A stretch of DNA of 64,000 nt from JAODBJ01 sp963782465 (lineage in GTDB: Bacteria > Actinomycetota > Acidimicrobiia > IMCC26256 > PALSA-610), in the NCBI GenBank assembly GCA_963782465.1, contig CAWAJR010000006.1, positions 558,001 through 622,000 of the forward strand. Direction: 5' to 3'. The position numbers and the translations under genes are program-made. The first letter of the stretch is position 1. Each line of letters begins with the position of its first letter. Of this stretch, positions 25,735 to 35,004 are shown in pieces. The notes beneath the pieces are model-generated. The model was not told where the DNA came from and ran no database searches. It worked only from the letters and a program-made list of their open reading frames with translations.

Positions 25735-27087
25735 ATGCACCACTACGACGATTTCACCGACCGTATGGCGCGCGCGGTGTTGGCGTACACACACGACCGG
25801 CTCCGGCTCGAGCCCGTCCCGCTCGACCATTCGGTCGCGCCCGAAGACCTCGACGCGCGCGCCGGTAACTGGATCAACGAGCGCGGCAACGATCCCGAAG
25901 CGGTGCTGCAGATGTTCGCCGAAGTGCTTGCGCCGGCGGTCATCTCGATCGACAGCCCCCGCTTCCTGTCGTTCATTCCCGCCGCCCCGACGAAGGCCTC
26001 GTTGCTGTTCGATATGGTCGTGTCGGCATCGTCGCTCTCGGGGATCTCCTGGCTCGAAGCAGCCGGCGCGGTGTACGCGGAGAACCAGGCTCTGCGCTTC
26101 CTCGCCGATCTGGCCGGTCTTCCCGCGTCGGCCGGAGGTTGCTTCGTCTCCGGCGGATCGGCCGCGAACCTTTCGGCGTTGGTCGTCGCGCGGGAAATGG
26201 CACGGCTCGCCCACCCCGAGGTGACACGCTGGCGGTTCGCGGTGGGAGACCAGTCGCACTCGTCGATCACGAACACGGCGCGGATCCTCGGTGTCGACCT
26301 GCTCGCGGTGCCGGCCGGCAACGGCGAACGCTTGACCGGAGAGGATCTACGGCGCGCGCTCGCCGCCGACGGCGATCCCGGTTCGGTGTGCGCGGTCGTC
26401 GCGACCGCGGGGACGACGAACGCGGGCATCGTCGACGATCTCGCGTCGATCGGCGACGTGTGCGAGGAACACGACCTGTGGTTCCACGTCGACGGTGCCT
26501 ACGGTGCGGCCGCGCTCCTCGCGCCGAGCGTACGGCCGCTGTTCGCCGGCATCGAACGGGCCGACTCGATGATCGTCGACCCGCACAAGTGGTTGTTCGC
26601 GCCCTTCGACTGCGCCGCCCTGCTGTACCGGGACCCGGCCCAGGCCAAGTCGGTGCACGCGCAGGACGCGTCGTACCTCGACGTCATCCACGAAGACCAG
26701 CGCGAGTGGAACCCGACCGACTACGCGTACCACCTCACCCGGCGCGCCCGTGGCCTCCCGCTGTGGTTCTCGCTCGCCGTGTACGGCTCGAACGCGTATC
26801 GCGATGCAATCGAACGGGTGCTGGCCACCGCGCACGCGGCGGCCGCGCGGGTGAAAGCGCTCCCCCATCTCGAACTCGTTCGCGAACCGGAACTCTCGAT
26901 CGTCTTGTTCCGGCGCACCGGTTGGTCGGCGGCCGACTACGACCGGTGGTCGCGACAGCTCCTCGACGACCAGGTCGCGTTCGTGACCCCTTCACGCTGG
27001 CAGGGCGAACCCGTCGCCCGGCTCGCCTTCCTGCATCCCGACACGACGCTCGACATCGTCGACCAGATCCTCGCCGCCACCACCTGA
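25735..27087 (+). CDS. pyridoxal-phosphate-dependent amino acid decarboxylase (group II)
   Basis: A 450-residue fold-type-I PLP enzyme. FVSGGSAANLSALVVAR binds the phosphate, TAGTTNAGIVDDL and WFHVDGAYGAAALL (aspartate to the pyridine nitrogen) follow, and K285 in VDPHKWLFAPFDCAALLYR is the Schiff-base lysine. The pattern is that of aromatic-L-amino-acid and related decarboxylases; the amino acid cannot be fixed. A TAGCGT box (25720-25725) lies 9 bases before the ATG, pointing to a leaderless message. Confidence 0.88.
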   Translation: MHHYDDFTDRMARAVLAYTHDRLRLEPVPLDHSVAPEDLDARAGNWINERGNDPEAVLQMFAEVLAPAVISIDSPRFLSFIPAAPTKASLLFDMVVSASSLSGISWLEAAGAVYAENQALRFLADLAGLPASAGGCFVSGGSAANLSALVVAREMARLAHPEVTRWRFAVGDQSHSSITNTARILGVDLLAVPAGNGERLTGEDLRRALAADGDPGSVCAVVATAGTTNAGIVDDLASIGDVCEEHDLWFHVDGAYGAAALLAPSVRPLFAGIERADSMIVDPHKWLFAPFDCAALLYRDPAQAKSVHAQDASYLDVIHEDQREWNPTDYAYHLTRRARGLPLWFSLAVYGSNAYRDAIERVLATAHAAAARVKALPHLELVREPELSIVLFRRTGWSAADYDRWSRQLLDDQVAFVTPSRWQGEPVARLAFLHPDTTLDIVDQILAATT

Positions 27088-27096
27088 GCCGCGCGG

Positions 27097-27594
27097 CTAC
27101 GCGCACGACCCCCACAGGCCCCGCTTCGCGTTGCGCGCGTCGAGCATTGCTCGCAGCATCGTGCGCGCGTGCGCACCGTTCGGCGCGATCACGAGCAGCC
27201 GGGCGTAGCCGAGGCGGAGCAGTTCGTCGTTGAACCGTTTCCCGTCGAGGATGATGTACGCGAGGGTTCGCCCGTAGATGTCGTGGTGCTCCACGTCGAG
27301 CTCCAACTGGATTCGGCGGCCGGTGAGACGCGCGTTCGTGTACGCCGACGCCTCCGGCCCGTAGCATTGGACCGGCGTGTTCGGCTTGTGGGTCTCCGGC
27401 GTGTCGACGCCGAGCAGCCTGATCGTGAGTTGTTGCCCGGCGTCGGTGCGCACGACCACCGTGTCGCCGTCGATGTCGCGCGTGACGGTTGCGTTGATCG
27501 GCCGTGGTTCGTGACCGGCCAGCCACCACCCCGCGCCGGCGCTCCCGAGCAAGGCGGCGATGAGCGCCACGAGCACGGCCCGGGAGCGGGCCAT
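27097..27594 (-). CDS. membrane-anchored or secreted thermonuclease (SNase family)
   Basis: A 165-residue protein. An N-terminal membrane segment or signal anchor (about 5-26) is followed by a staphylococcal-nuclease domain. R59 and E67 in TIRLLGVDTPETH and R109 in YGRTLAYIIL match the catalytic Arg-Glu-Arg set, and D40/D44 fit the calcium site. It would cut DNA or RNA outside the membrane. The ATG at 27594 is chosen because the hydrophobic segment follows directly. Its stop is 10 bases from that of the convergent decarboxylase gene. Confidence 0.88.
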   Translation of the reverse strand: MARSRAVLVALIAALLGSAGAGWWLAGHEPRPINATVTRDIDGDTVVVRTDAGQQLTIRLLGVDTPETHKPNTPVQCYGPEASAYTNARLTGRRIQLELDVEHHDIYGRTLAYIILDGKRFNDELLRLGYARLLVIAPNGAHARTMLRAMLDARNAKRGLWGSCA

Positions 27595-27671
27595 CGCCGG
27601 ACGATAGCAATGAGGCACGGCGGTTGCATGGAAAGCCTCGACGCCGGCCGATCACGGCCCGCGAGGGCAGC

Positions 27672-28170
27672 GTGAACCGTCGGATTCGACAGCCGGGTCG
27701 CGCCGGCGACCTCGTGCCCGGCGATACCAACGGTGTGACGGACGTGTTCGTCCACGATCGCATCGCGGACACGACGGTCCGCGTGAGCGTCGCGAGCAAT
27801 GGCGCGCAGGCGAATGCGGCTTCGTCCGTCAATGACATCCCGAGCATCGACGCAGACGGTCAGGTCGTGGTGTTCACCTCGGGAGCCACGAACCTCATCG
27901 CCGACGACAACAACAACACCTCCGACACGTTCACGCACGACATGCTCACCGGCCGTACCGAACTGACCAACGTGGCGTCCGATGGAACAGCGTCGCGTCG
28001 AACGGCGCGCAGGCCCACGGAGAAGAGGACACCCACGTCGCGGACGCGTCGATCAGCGACGACGGCCGCTTCGTCCTCTTCGATTCCTTCGCCAGTGATC
28101 TCGTGACCGGCGACACGAACTCCTCCGAGGACGTGTTCGTCCACGATCGCGCGACAATGGCGATGCTTCG
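27672..28170 (+). pseudogene. relic of a TolB/WD40-like beta-propeller protein
   Basis: Translations in shifting frames give three pieces of one repeat type: VGFDSRVA, then GDLVPGDTNGVTDVFVHDR ... IPSIDADGQVVVFTSGATNL, then after about 27985 SISDDGRFVLFDSFASDLVT and GDTNSSEDVFVHDR. These are blades of the propeller family with DGRxVxFxSxAxxLVxGDTNGxxDVFVxDR repeats, usually secreted. At least two frameshifts (near 27695 and 27985), no start, and truncation to about three blades make it non-functional. The thermonuclease gene and the hydrolase gene flank it. Confidence 0.8.
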
Positions 28171-28209
28171 CCAACCCAGGAAAGCCACGAGACGCATAGC
28201 GTCGCGTGC

Positions 28210-29094
28210 GTGAGCAGCAGCGCCCCGCACACCGACATCCGGCACCACGAGATCGGGATCGACGACGCGACCGTGTTGCATGCCTGGTCGGTGGGTCCCT
28301 TGGCCGGCGCGCCGGTCGTCCTCGTCGCCGGCGCGGGAACCGACCATCGCGGTTGGCGAAGCATCGTGCCCGAGCTGTGCGCGTCGGACGCGGAGCGGGC
28401 GCTGTGGGCGCCGCGTGGCCGGTCGCTGGCGGCACACGCGCACGTCGTGGTGTTCGACCAGCGCGCAACCGGCCTCACCGGTGAAGCCGCGCCCGCCATT
28501 CGGGCCGAGACGACCGCGTCCGACGCAGTCGCCGTGGGCCGGCAGGTGCTCGGCGAGCGCTTCTGCGTCGTGGGGGAATCGATGGGCGGGATGGCCGCCC
28601 TGCACGCCGCGCTCGGGTGGCCCGAGGTTGTCACGCGTCTCGGGCTCGTCTCGACGACGGCGGGCGGCGCAGGATTGACCTGGCCGACGCCGGCCTTCGT
28701 CGCGCGAGGGTCAAACTTCCGCGGCGACAACGTGTCGCAGGCCCGCGCCGGCATCAAGCTCTCGGTCGCGCGCGAGTTTCCGGCGCGCCAACCTGAGCGA
28801 CTCGAGGCGATGGTCGCCGACGCCGCGTCCGCCGGGTCGTCAGACGACGCCCGAGCCGCAATGGCCGAGGTGTTCATGCACCACGACGTCGCGGCGCGCC
28901 TCGCCGAGATCGGCGTGCCGACCCTCGTGATATGCGGCGACGAGGACCAGGCGCATCCCCTGCCGAACTCCGCGTTCCTCGCCGCGCACATTCCCGATGC
29001 TCGTCTCGTGGTCGTCTCGGGTGTCGGGCACCTCTTGGCAATCGAGGCGCCGGAGGCCCTTGTCGCAGAGATCGATTCGTTCTTGACGTCGTGA
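28210..29094 (+). CDS. alpha/beta-fold hydrolase
   Basis: A 294-residue hydrolase. The nucleophile elbow GESMGGMAAL has serine as nucleophile (about residue 123), the acid is in VICGDEDQAHPLPNS and the histidine in VSGVGHLLAIEAPE. VVLVAGAGTDHRGW is the oxyanion loop. The ending resembles monoacylglycerol lipase or carboxylesterase-like members. The substrate is unknown. The start codon is a GTG just after the propeller relic, with no clear ribosome binding site. Confidence 0.85.
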   Translation: MSSSAPHTDIRHHEIGIDDATVLHAWSVGPLAGAPVVLVAGAGTDHRGWRSIVPELCASDAERALWAPRGRSLAAHAHVVVFDQRATGLTGEAAPAIRAETTASDAVAVGRQVLGERFCVVGESMGGMAALHAALGWPEVVTRLGLVSTTAGGAGLTWPTPAFVARGSNFRGDNVSQARAGIKLSVAREFPARQPERLEAMVADAASAGSSDDARAAMAEVFMHHDVAARLAEIGVPTLVICGDEDQAHPLPNSAFLAAHIPDARLVVVSGVGHLLAIEAPEALVAEIDSFLTS

Positions 29095-29141
29095 CGCGTT
29101 CCCGGCGGCAGGTGCTCGCACCACCGCGGCGCGCGGCATCC

Positions 29142-31453
29142 TCACTCGGCGGTCAGGAGCCGTGCGACGGCCAGGCGGCGCGCCCGGTGCGCCGGCACGA
29201 CGGCCGCGACGTTGGCCGCGACGATGACCGCGAGGACGATCACGACGATCAGCGACGGGGGCACCGACGGATCGGGCCGCGCGCCGATCCGATCGACGAA
29301 TGCACGGAACACCACCCTCCCGGCGAACAATCCCAACGGCACCCCGACAATGATCGGCAACACCGCGACGACACTCGCCTGCCAGTGCACGACCCGCGCC
29401 ACCCACATCCGGTCTGCTCCGAGCGACCGCAGGATCGCGACATCTGGGCGGCGCTGCTGGATCGACACGATGAGTGCGTGCACCAGCGTGATGAGCGCGA
29501 GAACACCGAGCAGCGCGGCCAGCACTCTCGGGACGCCCGTGACGCGGCGCAGGTTGACGATGACACCCGGCGGGTCTTCCTGCCCGGCCGGTGACCCCGC
29601 CCGGTTCGATATCTCTCGACGGGCGCTCCGAGAAGCATCGGGCGCGAGCCGGATCGCCGCGAGCGCGGTGCTCGGCTCCGAATCAATGCGGGCGAGGCCC
29701 TCCGGGGTGAGCACGGCGCCCTCGCCGACGCCGTCGTTGTCGCCGACACTCGGGACCACCGCGAGACCGACCACGTGCAGCGTCACTCGACCAGCCGTGC
29801 CGGTGAGCACGACGGTGCCGCCGATGTGCGCGTGCAGGGCGCGAGCCGTAACGCGGCCGAGGGCGACGTCGACGCGCGTCGCCGGAAGGGCACCCTCGAG
29901 AAGATCCGGTGCCAGTCCGCCGCGTACGTAGTCGACGCCGACGAGCGGGATGGTCTTGCCGGCGAAACGTCCCTGTCCCGCGGTCAGGATCATCAGACCG
30001 TCGACGTTGCGGTCGTCGATGAACAGCCGGCGCAGCTTGGCCGGGGTGAGGTCGGTGTTGTCGCCCACCTGGAACGAGAAGTTCCTTCCGAAGTGGCCGG
30101 GATCGCTCACGAGTCGGTCGAGGCTGGTCGCGAACACGGCGGTCCCGACGAGCGCCGCGATGATGAAGGTCAGTGCCAACCCCGTTCCGACCGCCCCGGC
30201 GCTCGAACCGTCGCGACCGCTGAGCGCGAAGTTGGTCCCCGTCGAAGCGGCAGGCCCGGGCGCGCGGCGGGCGAGCATTTCGGCGGCGCCGGCTCGCGGT
30301 CGCCGCACCGGCCCGCGGCTCGTGACAGCGGTGGCGACCGCCACCCACGCGAGCACGAGCACCAACAGCGCGGCGCCGCCGCCGACGAGCGCGGGTGCGT
30401 CGAGGCGGATGCCGGCGTCGGGATCGATCGCGCGGACATACCCGGGCGGGAAGAGCCCCGATGCGAGCACCGCAGCAGCCGCGCCAAATGCCACGCCGGC
30501 GACTGTCGGCACAGCGGCGCGCAACATCAGTTCCGCTCGCAGTTGACGATTCGTGTAGCCCGCGGCGACGAGTGGAACCCGCTCACCGATCGCAAAACGA
30601 ACGTGACGGCCGAGCAACTGCCCGAGCGCCACGATCGCGCCCAGCGCCGCAACGAATGCCATGAGCCAGATCCCGCGTGCCTCGGCATTCACACCGCTGC
30701 GGACGGTGTCTTTGACGAGCTGGCCCTCGGCGACCGTGATCCGCTCCCCACCGGGGAGGCGATCGAGCTCGCTCCGGATCTGGGTCAGCGTTGCGCCGGG
30801 TTCCAGCCGCACCGACATCACCGTGGAAACGGCGCCGATGTCCTCGTGGAGCAGGGCCGGCGGGAAGATGCCGACGTCGTAGATGTCTTCGAGGCTTTCG
30901 GGAGTCTTGAAGATGCCGACGAGCGTCGCCTCGAACCGCGGGCCGATCGCGGAACCGTTGTAGCCCTGGCCGTCGGCCGCTTGCCGGCGCGTCCACGAAA
31001 CGACTGGGAGGGTGTCGCCCACGTTCACGTGGAACTTGGCGGCGAACGTCGAATTCGCGACGAACTCGTGCGGGTGATCGGGTCGCGGGTCGCGTCCCGC
31101 GACGAGACGCGATGCGTACGGCCGCGCGCCGCTGAAGGCGATCACGCCCTGGGCGGGACGCCCGGACAGGTCGGTGAAAGCGGCGAAGACGAACGTCATT
31201 CCCTGCGCGGCCGCCACTTCGGGGAACCTCGCGATCTTCGCGGTCAGCGGTGAGCCCGTTGGTTGCTGCAGCGAGGCGTCGATATCGCCGCCGACGGACG
31301 CGGTGTACCTATCGGGCGCCGACGCGGTTCGGCGGGCCCCTCAGCGAGGGTCAGCACCGCGCCACTCACGAACGCGACGACGAGCGTCACCGCCAGCGCC
31401 GGTGCCCACCGCCGGCGCAGCCTGCGCCGCACGCGGTAGCCGACGGCCCTCAT
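29142..31453 (-). CDS. FtsX-like ABC transporter permease (frameshifted in this sequence)
   Basis: A protein of about 770 residues split by one frameshift. It starts MRAVGYRVRRRLRRRWAPAL with a first membrane span. The frame then breaks inside a C-run at 31337-31340 and resumes as RRTASAPDRYTASVGGDIDA. Adding one base restores the usual EGARRTA junction. The rest has two FtsX domains with about eight membrane spans, MacB-like periplasmic regions and a C-terminal PAHRARRLAVARLLTAE. It would work with an ATPase, but none is adjacent. The break is more likely an indel error than decay. Confidence 0.8.
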
Positions 31454-31593
31454 CGTGCTATTGAGGCGCGTTCGGCGGCTGCGCGTCCACTCGGTAGGCC
31501 GGATCACAGAAGGGGTGTTGGCACCACCTGCCGTCAATCGCGTCTTCGGGGTGAACCGCGAGACTGGCCAACCGCGCCGCTGTACGGTGCACC

Positions 31594-32256
31594 ATGTGCT
31601 TCTCGCCTCAGGCTGATCTCGTCGGTGGGATCGTCGTCGGCGGGATCGGCCTCGACGCGTGCCTCCACGTCCGCGGCCGCAGCGACCATCTCCTCCTCGC
31701 CGGGCTGCCGTTGATGCTCGGCGCTCACCAGGTGATCGAGACGTTCATCTGGTGGGGGGTCGAAGGCCGGGTCCCGCACGCCGTCGGCCGGGTCGCACTG
31801 TGGGCCTACCTGCTGATCGCGTTCGTCGTCTTGCCCACGTTCGTCCCGATCGCGGTGCGGGCGCTCGAACCGACCCGCGAGCTGCGGAGACGGATGCTCC
31901 CCTTCCTGGTGCTTGGCATCGCGGTATCGACCGATCTCCTCGTGGCGATGCTGCGGGGGCCGATCAACGCGACCGAGCACCCGTACCACCTCGCGTACAG
32001 CGTCGACATCAGCTACGGCGGCGCGGTCGTCGCCTTGTACGTCGTCGCCGTGTGCGGAGCGTTGCTGCTGTCGGGCTACCGGCACGTCGAGATCTTCGGG
32101 TTCGCGAACCTCGTCGCGGTCGCGTTGCTCGCGTGGCTCACCCTCGACGGGTTCGCGTCGCTCTGGTGCGGGTACGCCGCGGTCACGGCGGGCGCGATCG
32201 CGCTCCACATGCGCTACGCGAAACCCCATCGTGCTGCGCCCTACCGGCTGACGTGA
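31594..32256 (+). CDS. multi-spanning membrane protein, DUF6629-like
   Basis: A 220-residue protein with about seven membrane spans. It opens MCFSPQADLVGGIVVGGIGL, the typical DUF6629 start, followed by LGAHQVIETFIWWGVEG with H and E in the membrane. Such charged membrane residues suggest a transport or enzyme role, but none is established. A TACGGT box (31583-31588) lies 5 bases before the ATG, fitting a leaderless message. Confidence 0.75.
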   Translation: MCFSPQADLVGGIVVGGIGLDACLHVRGRSDHLLLAGLPLMLGAHQVIETFIWWGVEGRVPHAVGRVALWAYLLIAFVVLPTFVPIAVRALEPTRELRRRMLPFLVLGIAVSTDLLVAMLRGPINATEHPYHLAYSVDISYGGAVVALYVVAVCGALLLSGYRHVEIFGFANLVAVALLAWLTLDGFASLWCGYAAVTAGAIALHMRYAKPHRAAPYRLT

Positions 32257-32349
32257 GCTCTCGGGCCTGCTCCCCCGCAGGGCCGCCGCGGCCGGCCACT
32301 GGCCGAAAACCACGGTCACGCTCGGAGCCACCACTAGCGTGATGCCGTC

Positions 32350-32895
32350 ATGTTTCGCTGGGTGCGCCGCGCGGTGCTGGTCGTCGCGCTCGTCGTGCTC
32401 GTGGGCGGCGGGTTGCTCGTGCTCACCGCGCGCCCCGACCTGAACCGCACCCGCGACACCGTTCGGGCGCAATGGAGTGCGCTCCGACCCGAGGTCGCGG
32501 CTCGAGCACAGTTGTTGACGACGGCGAACAACGCGACCCGTGACGCCGGCGGTCCCGAACGTTCGATCGTGAGCGAGGTCGACGCTGCGCTGGCCGACTG
32601 GCGCACGAGCACGACCGCATCTGTCGCCACGCAGGTGACCGACGCCAACGCGCTCGAAGCCGCGGGCCGGCGCCTCGCGGCGGCCGTCGACGCGTCGGCC
32701 CGCCTGCGCGCGATGGCCGCAGTGACGGCGCCGGTGAACGCGTACACGAACGCGGCGGCGCCGGCCGATGCCGCCGCGTTCAACGCCGCGGTCAACAAGT
32801 ACGAAAAAGCGCGCGGTGGATCGTTGCGCCGCCCGGTCGTCGGCCTGTTCGGCTACGACACCATCCCCGCGTACGACAGCCCTGCGAGCCCCTGA
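32350..32895 (+). CDS. LemA-like membrane-anchored helical protein
   Basis: A 181-residue protein. One N-terminal membrane helix (about 6-26) is followed by a long alpha-helical, alanine-rich domain (VRAQWSALRPEVAARAQLL ... VNKYEKARGGSLRRPVVGLF). The outline matches LemA proteins, whose ends have a similar YxxxR...GLFGF pattern. The match is weak, so the family is tentative. A TAGCGT box (32335-32340) is 9 bases before the ATG. The tandem repeat array begins 25 bases after its stop. Confidence 0.55.
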   Translation: MFRWVRRAVLVVALVVLVGGGLLVLTARPDLNRTRDTVRAQWSALRPEVAARAQLLTTANNATRDAGGPERSIVSEVDAALADWRTSTTASVATQVTDANALEAAGRRLAAAVDASARLRAMAAVTAPVNAYTNAAAPADAAAFNAAVNKYEKARGGSLRRPVVGLFGYDTIPAYDSPASP

Positions 32896-32920
32896 CAAGG
32901 GCACCGCTCACGAGCCGCGA

Positions 32921-33418
32921 GCGGTGAGCGGCCGCGACGGAGGAGCAGCGAACTCGCAAGAGCGGCGAGCGAAGCAACCGTAGCCAGCCAACCGCGCGGT
33001 GAGCGGCCGCGACGGAGGAGCAGCGAACTCGCAAGAGCGGCGAGCGAAGCGACCGTAGCCAGCCAACCGCGCGGTGAGCGGCCGCGACGGAGGAGCAGCG
33101 AACTCGCAAGAGCGGCGAGCAAAGCGAGCGCGACCACCTGGCACAACCGAAGCCAGCCAACCGCGCGGTGAGCGGCCGCGACGGAGGAGCAGCGAACTCG
33201 CAAGAGCGGCGAGCGAAGCGAGCGCGACCACCTGGCACAACCGAAGCCAGCCACCCGCGCGGTGAGCGGCCGCGACGGAGGAGCAGCGAACTCGCAAGAG
33301 CGGCGAGCGAAGCGAGCGCGACCACCGGCACAACCGAAGCCAGCCAACCGCGCGGTGAGCGGCCGCGACGGAGGAGCAGCGAACTCGCAAGAGCGGCGAG
33401 CGAAGCGAGCGCGACCAA
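32921..33418. repeat. six-copy GC-rich tandem repeat with a NotI site in each unit
   Basis: Units begin at 32921, 32996, 33071, 33165, 33259 and 33352, so the spacings are 75, 75, 94, 94 and 93 bases. The shared core holds ACCGCGCGGT, GA, GCGGCCGC (NotI), GACGGAGGAGCAGCGAACTC and GCGAGCGAAGCGAGCG. The longer units carry an extra CGCGACCACCTGGCACAACC-type insert. The 94- and 93-base steps shift the frame at each copy, so the array is not coding, although several frames are open. It fills the gap between the LemA-like gene and rmuC. Confidence 0.95.
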
Positions 33419-33479
33419 GAAACATGTCTCACCCCCTGTTTACGGTGTCCGGACCGGGTGCGCGCGGTTGGAGGGTTCG

Positions 33480-34592
33480 ATGGGTGCGACGGGGGCAGCA
33501 GCAATGGCACTGGGTGCGGTGCTGGTGGCTGCCGCGTTCGCGGTGGGGTTCGGTTTCGGCCGCCGGCGCGGCCCGGGGTTCGGCGGCCCGTGGCGCAATG
33601 TGCTCGACGCGAACCGGGCGGTGCTCGAACAGGCGGGCGCCCGGAACGCGGCGGAACTCGACGGCAAGAAGTCGCTGATCGACCAGCAACTCGGCGCGAT
33701 GACGGCGGAACTGCACCGGGTCGGGATCCTGGTTTCGGAACTCGAGGCCGACCGCCGCCACGCGTTCGGCGCGCTCGCCAACGAACTGCGCGTGCAGCAC
33801 GAGGGCCTGCTCGCGCTGGGTGAGACCACCCAACAACTTCGCGAAGCGCTTGCGAGCACGAAGGTGCGAGGGCAGTGGGGCGAGCGCATGGCCGAAGACG
33901 TGTTGCGCCTGGCCGGGTTCGTCGAGGGGGTCAACTATCGCAAGCAGGGATCGCTCGCCGGCGGCGGCCGTCCCGACTTCACGTTCCTCCTGCCGAACGA
34001 TCTCGTCATGCACATGGACGTGAAGTTCCCGCTCGACAATTTCGTCCGTTCGATCGAGGCGCCGACGGCGCCGGAGCAAGCACGGTTTCGTGACCAATTC
34101 CTGCGTGACGTACGCGCGCGGGTGAAGGAGCTGACCGGGCGCGGCTATCTCGATGATCGCAACTCGACCGTCGATTGCCTGCTGTTGTTCATCCCAAACG
34201 AGCAGCTGTACGCGTTCGTCCAGGAGCACGACCCGGCGTTGCTCGACGACGCGCTCCGCCACAAGATCGTGTGCTGTTCGCCGCTCACGCTGTTCGCGGT
34301 GCTCGCGGTGGTCCGCCAGTCGGTCGACAACTTCCGCCTCGAACGAACGTCGGGCGAGATCCTGCGCCTGCTCGGCGACTTCTCGTCGCAGTGGGAGCGT
34401 TACGCCGGGCAGCTCGAAACGGTCCAGAAACGGTTCGAGTCGGTCGCGCGCGACTACGACGTGTTGATGACCACCCGGCACCGTGCGCTGCAACGCCCGC
34501 TCGACGACATCGACCGGCTCCGTCGCGCCGAACTCACGCTGGTCGACGAACCCGACGTCAGCCGGTCGACAGGGGCGAGAGCGCGACGATGA
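33480..34592 (+). CDS. rmuC: DNA recombination protein RmuC homologue
   Basis: A 370-residue protein: N-terminal membrane anchor (about 4-26), a coiled-coil stretch (about 40-115), then the RmuC nuclease-like domain with VRGQWGERMAEDVLRLAGF, GRPDFTFLLPNDLVMHMDVK (PD-(D/E)xK-like core) and NSTVDCLLLFIPNEQLYAFV. It limits inversion or rearrangement at repeats in E. coli. The ATG at 33480 has GGAGG 5 bases upstream; the frame is open far upstream, but only through the repeat array. Its last 35 bases overlap the convergent regulator gene. Confidence 0.9.
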   Translation: MGATGAAAMALGAVLVAAAFAVGFGFGRRRGPGFGGPWRNVLDANRAVLEQAGARNAAELDGKKSLIDQQLGAMTAELHRVGILVSELEADRRHAFGALANELRVQHEGLLALGETTQQLREALASTKVRGQWGERMAEDVLRLAGFVEGVNYRKQGSLAGGGRPDFTFLLPNDLVMHMDVKFPLDNFVRSIEAPTAPEQARFRDQFLRDVRARVKELTGRGYLDDRNSTVDCLLLFIPNEQLYAFVQEHDPALLDDALRHKIVCCSPLTLFAVLAVVRQSVDNFRLERTSGEILRLLGDFSSQWERYAGQLETVQKRFESVARDYDVLMTTRHRALQRPLDDIDRLRRAELTLVDEPDVSRSTGARARR

Positions 34593-34869
34593 GGTCCTCG
34601 ACTCGACGTTCGTCGGCGAACGGGGCTCTGAGGGGCCGGTTCGCATTGACCCGGTACGCGTTGCGCCGGCCCACTCGCCGGCGTTCGAGGTACCCGTCGT
34701 CGACGAGTTCGGTCACGATCCGCTGCGCGGCCCGTTCGGTGATACCCACGGTGGTCGCCACGTCACGTAACCGCACTTCCGGGTCGGAAGCGATGCACAA
34801 CAGGACGTGTGCATGGTTCGTGAGGAATGTCCACGTGCGTTCGTGTTCTTCTTCGGTCACCGTCGTCAC
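34558..34869 (-). CDS. winged-helix transcriptional regulator (MarR/ArsR-like)
   Basis: A 103-residue DNA-binding protein: HVLLCIASDPEVRLRDVATT, then VGITERAAQRIVTELVDDGY (recognition helix) and LERRRVGRRNAYRVN (wing). It looks like the short single-domain helix-turn-helix group that reads one site as a dimer. No ligand domain. The GTG at 34869 has GGTGG before it. Its end overlaps rmuC convergently, and its start is 135 bases from divergent purK. Confidence 0.75.
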   Translation of the reverse strand: MTTVTEEEHERTWTFLTNHAHVLLCIASDPEVRLRDVATTVGITERAAQRIVTELVDDGYLERRRVGRRNAYRVNANRPLRAPFADERRVEDLIVALSPLSTG

Positions 34870-35004
34870 TTCTGCGCCACCCCAAGTCGACGGGTCCCGG
34901 TCTGCCGTAACACGAAACCCGAGTCCAGGGAAACAGAGCGAAGGCCGCGAGTCAACGACCCTCGAACCGCCGGCTCGCCCACTGCGGCCGGTACGGTGCG
35001 CGGG

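Noticed and set aside
29142..31217. Permease starting at the internal GTG near 31217
   Set aside because: The text before it (RRTASAPDRYTASVGGDIDA and an upstream membrane span beginning at 31453) is the expected N-terminal part, joined by one base change.
32921..33418. Repeat array as a CRISPR
   Set aside because: The units are near-identical along their whole length, with no unique spacers of constant size, and no cas genes are near.
33168..33480. N-terminal extension of RmuC through the repeat array
   Set aside because: The frame is open, but the 94/93-base units shift frame at each copy, and a GGAGG lies 5 bases before the ATG at 33480, just ahead of a normal membrane anchor.
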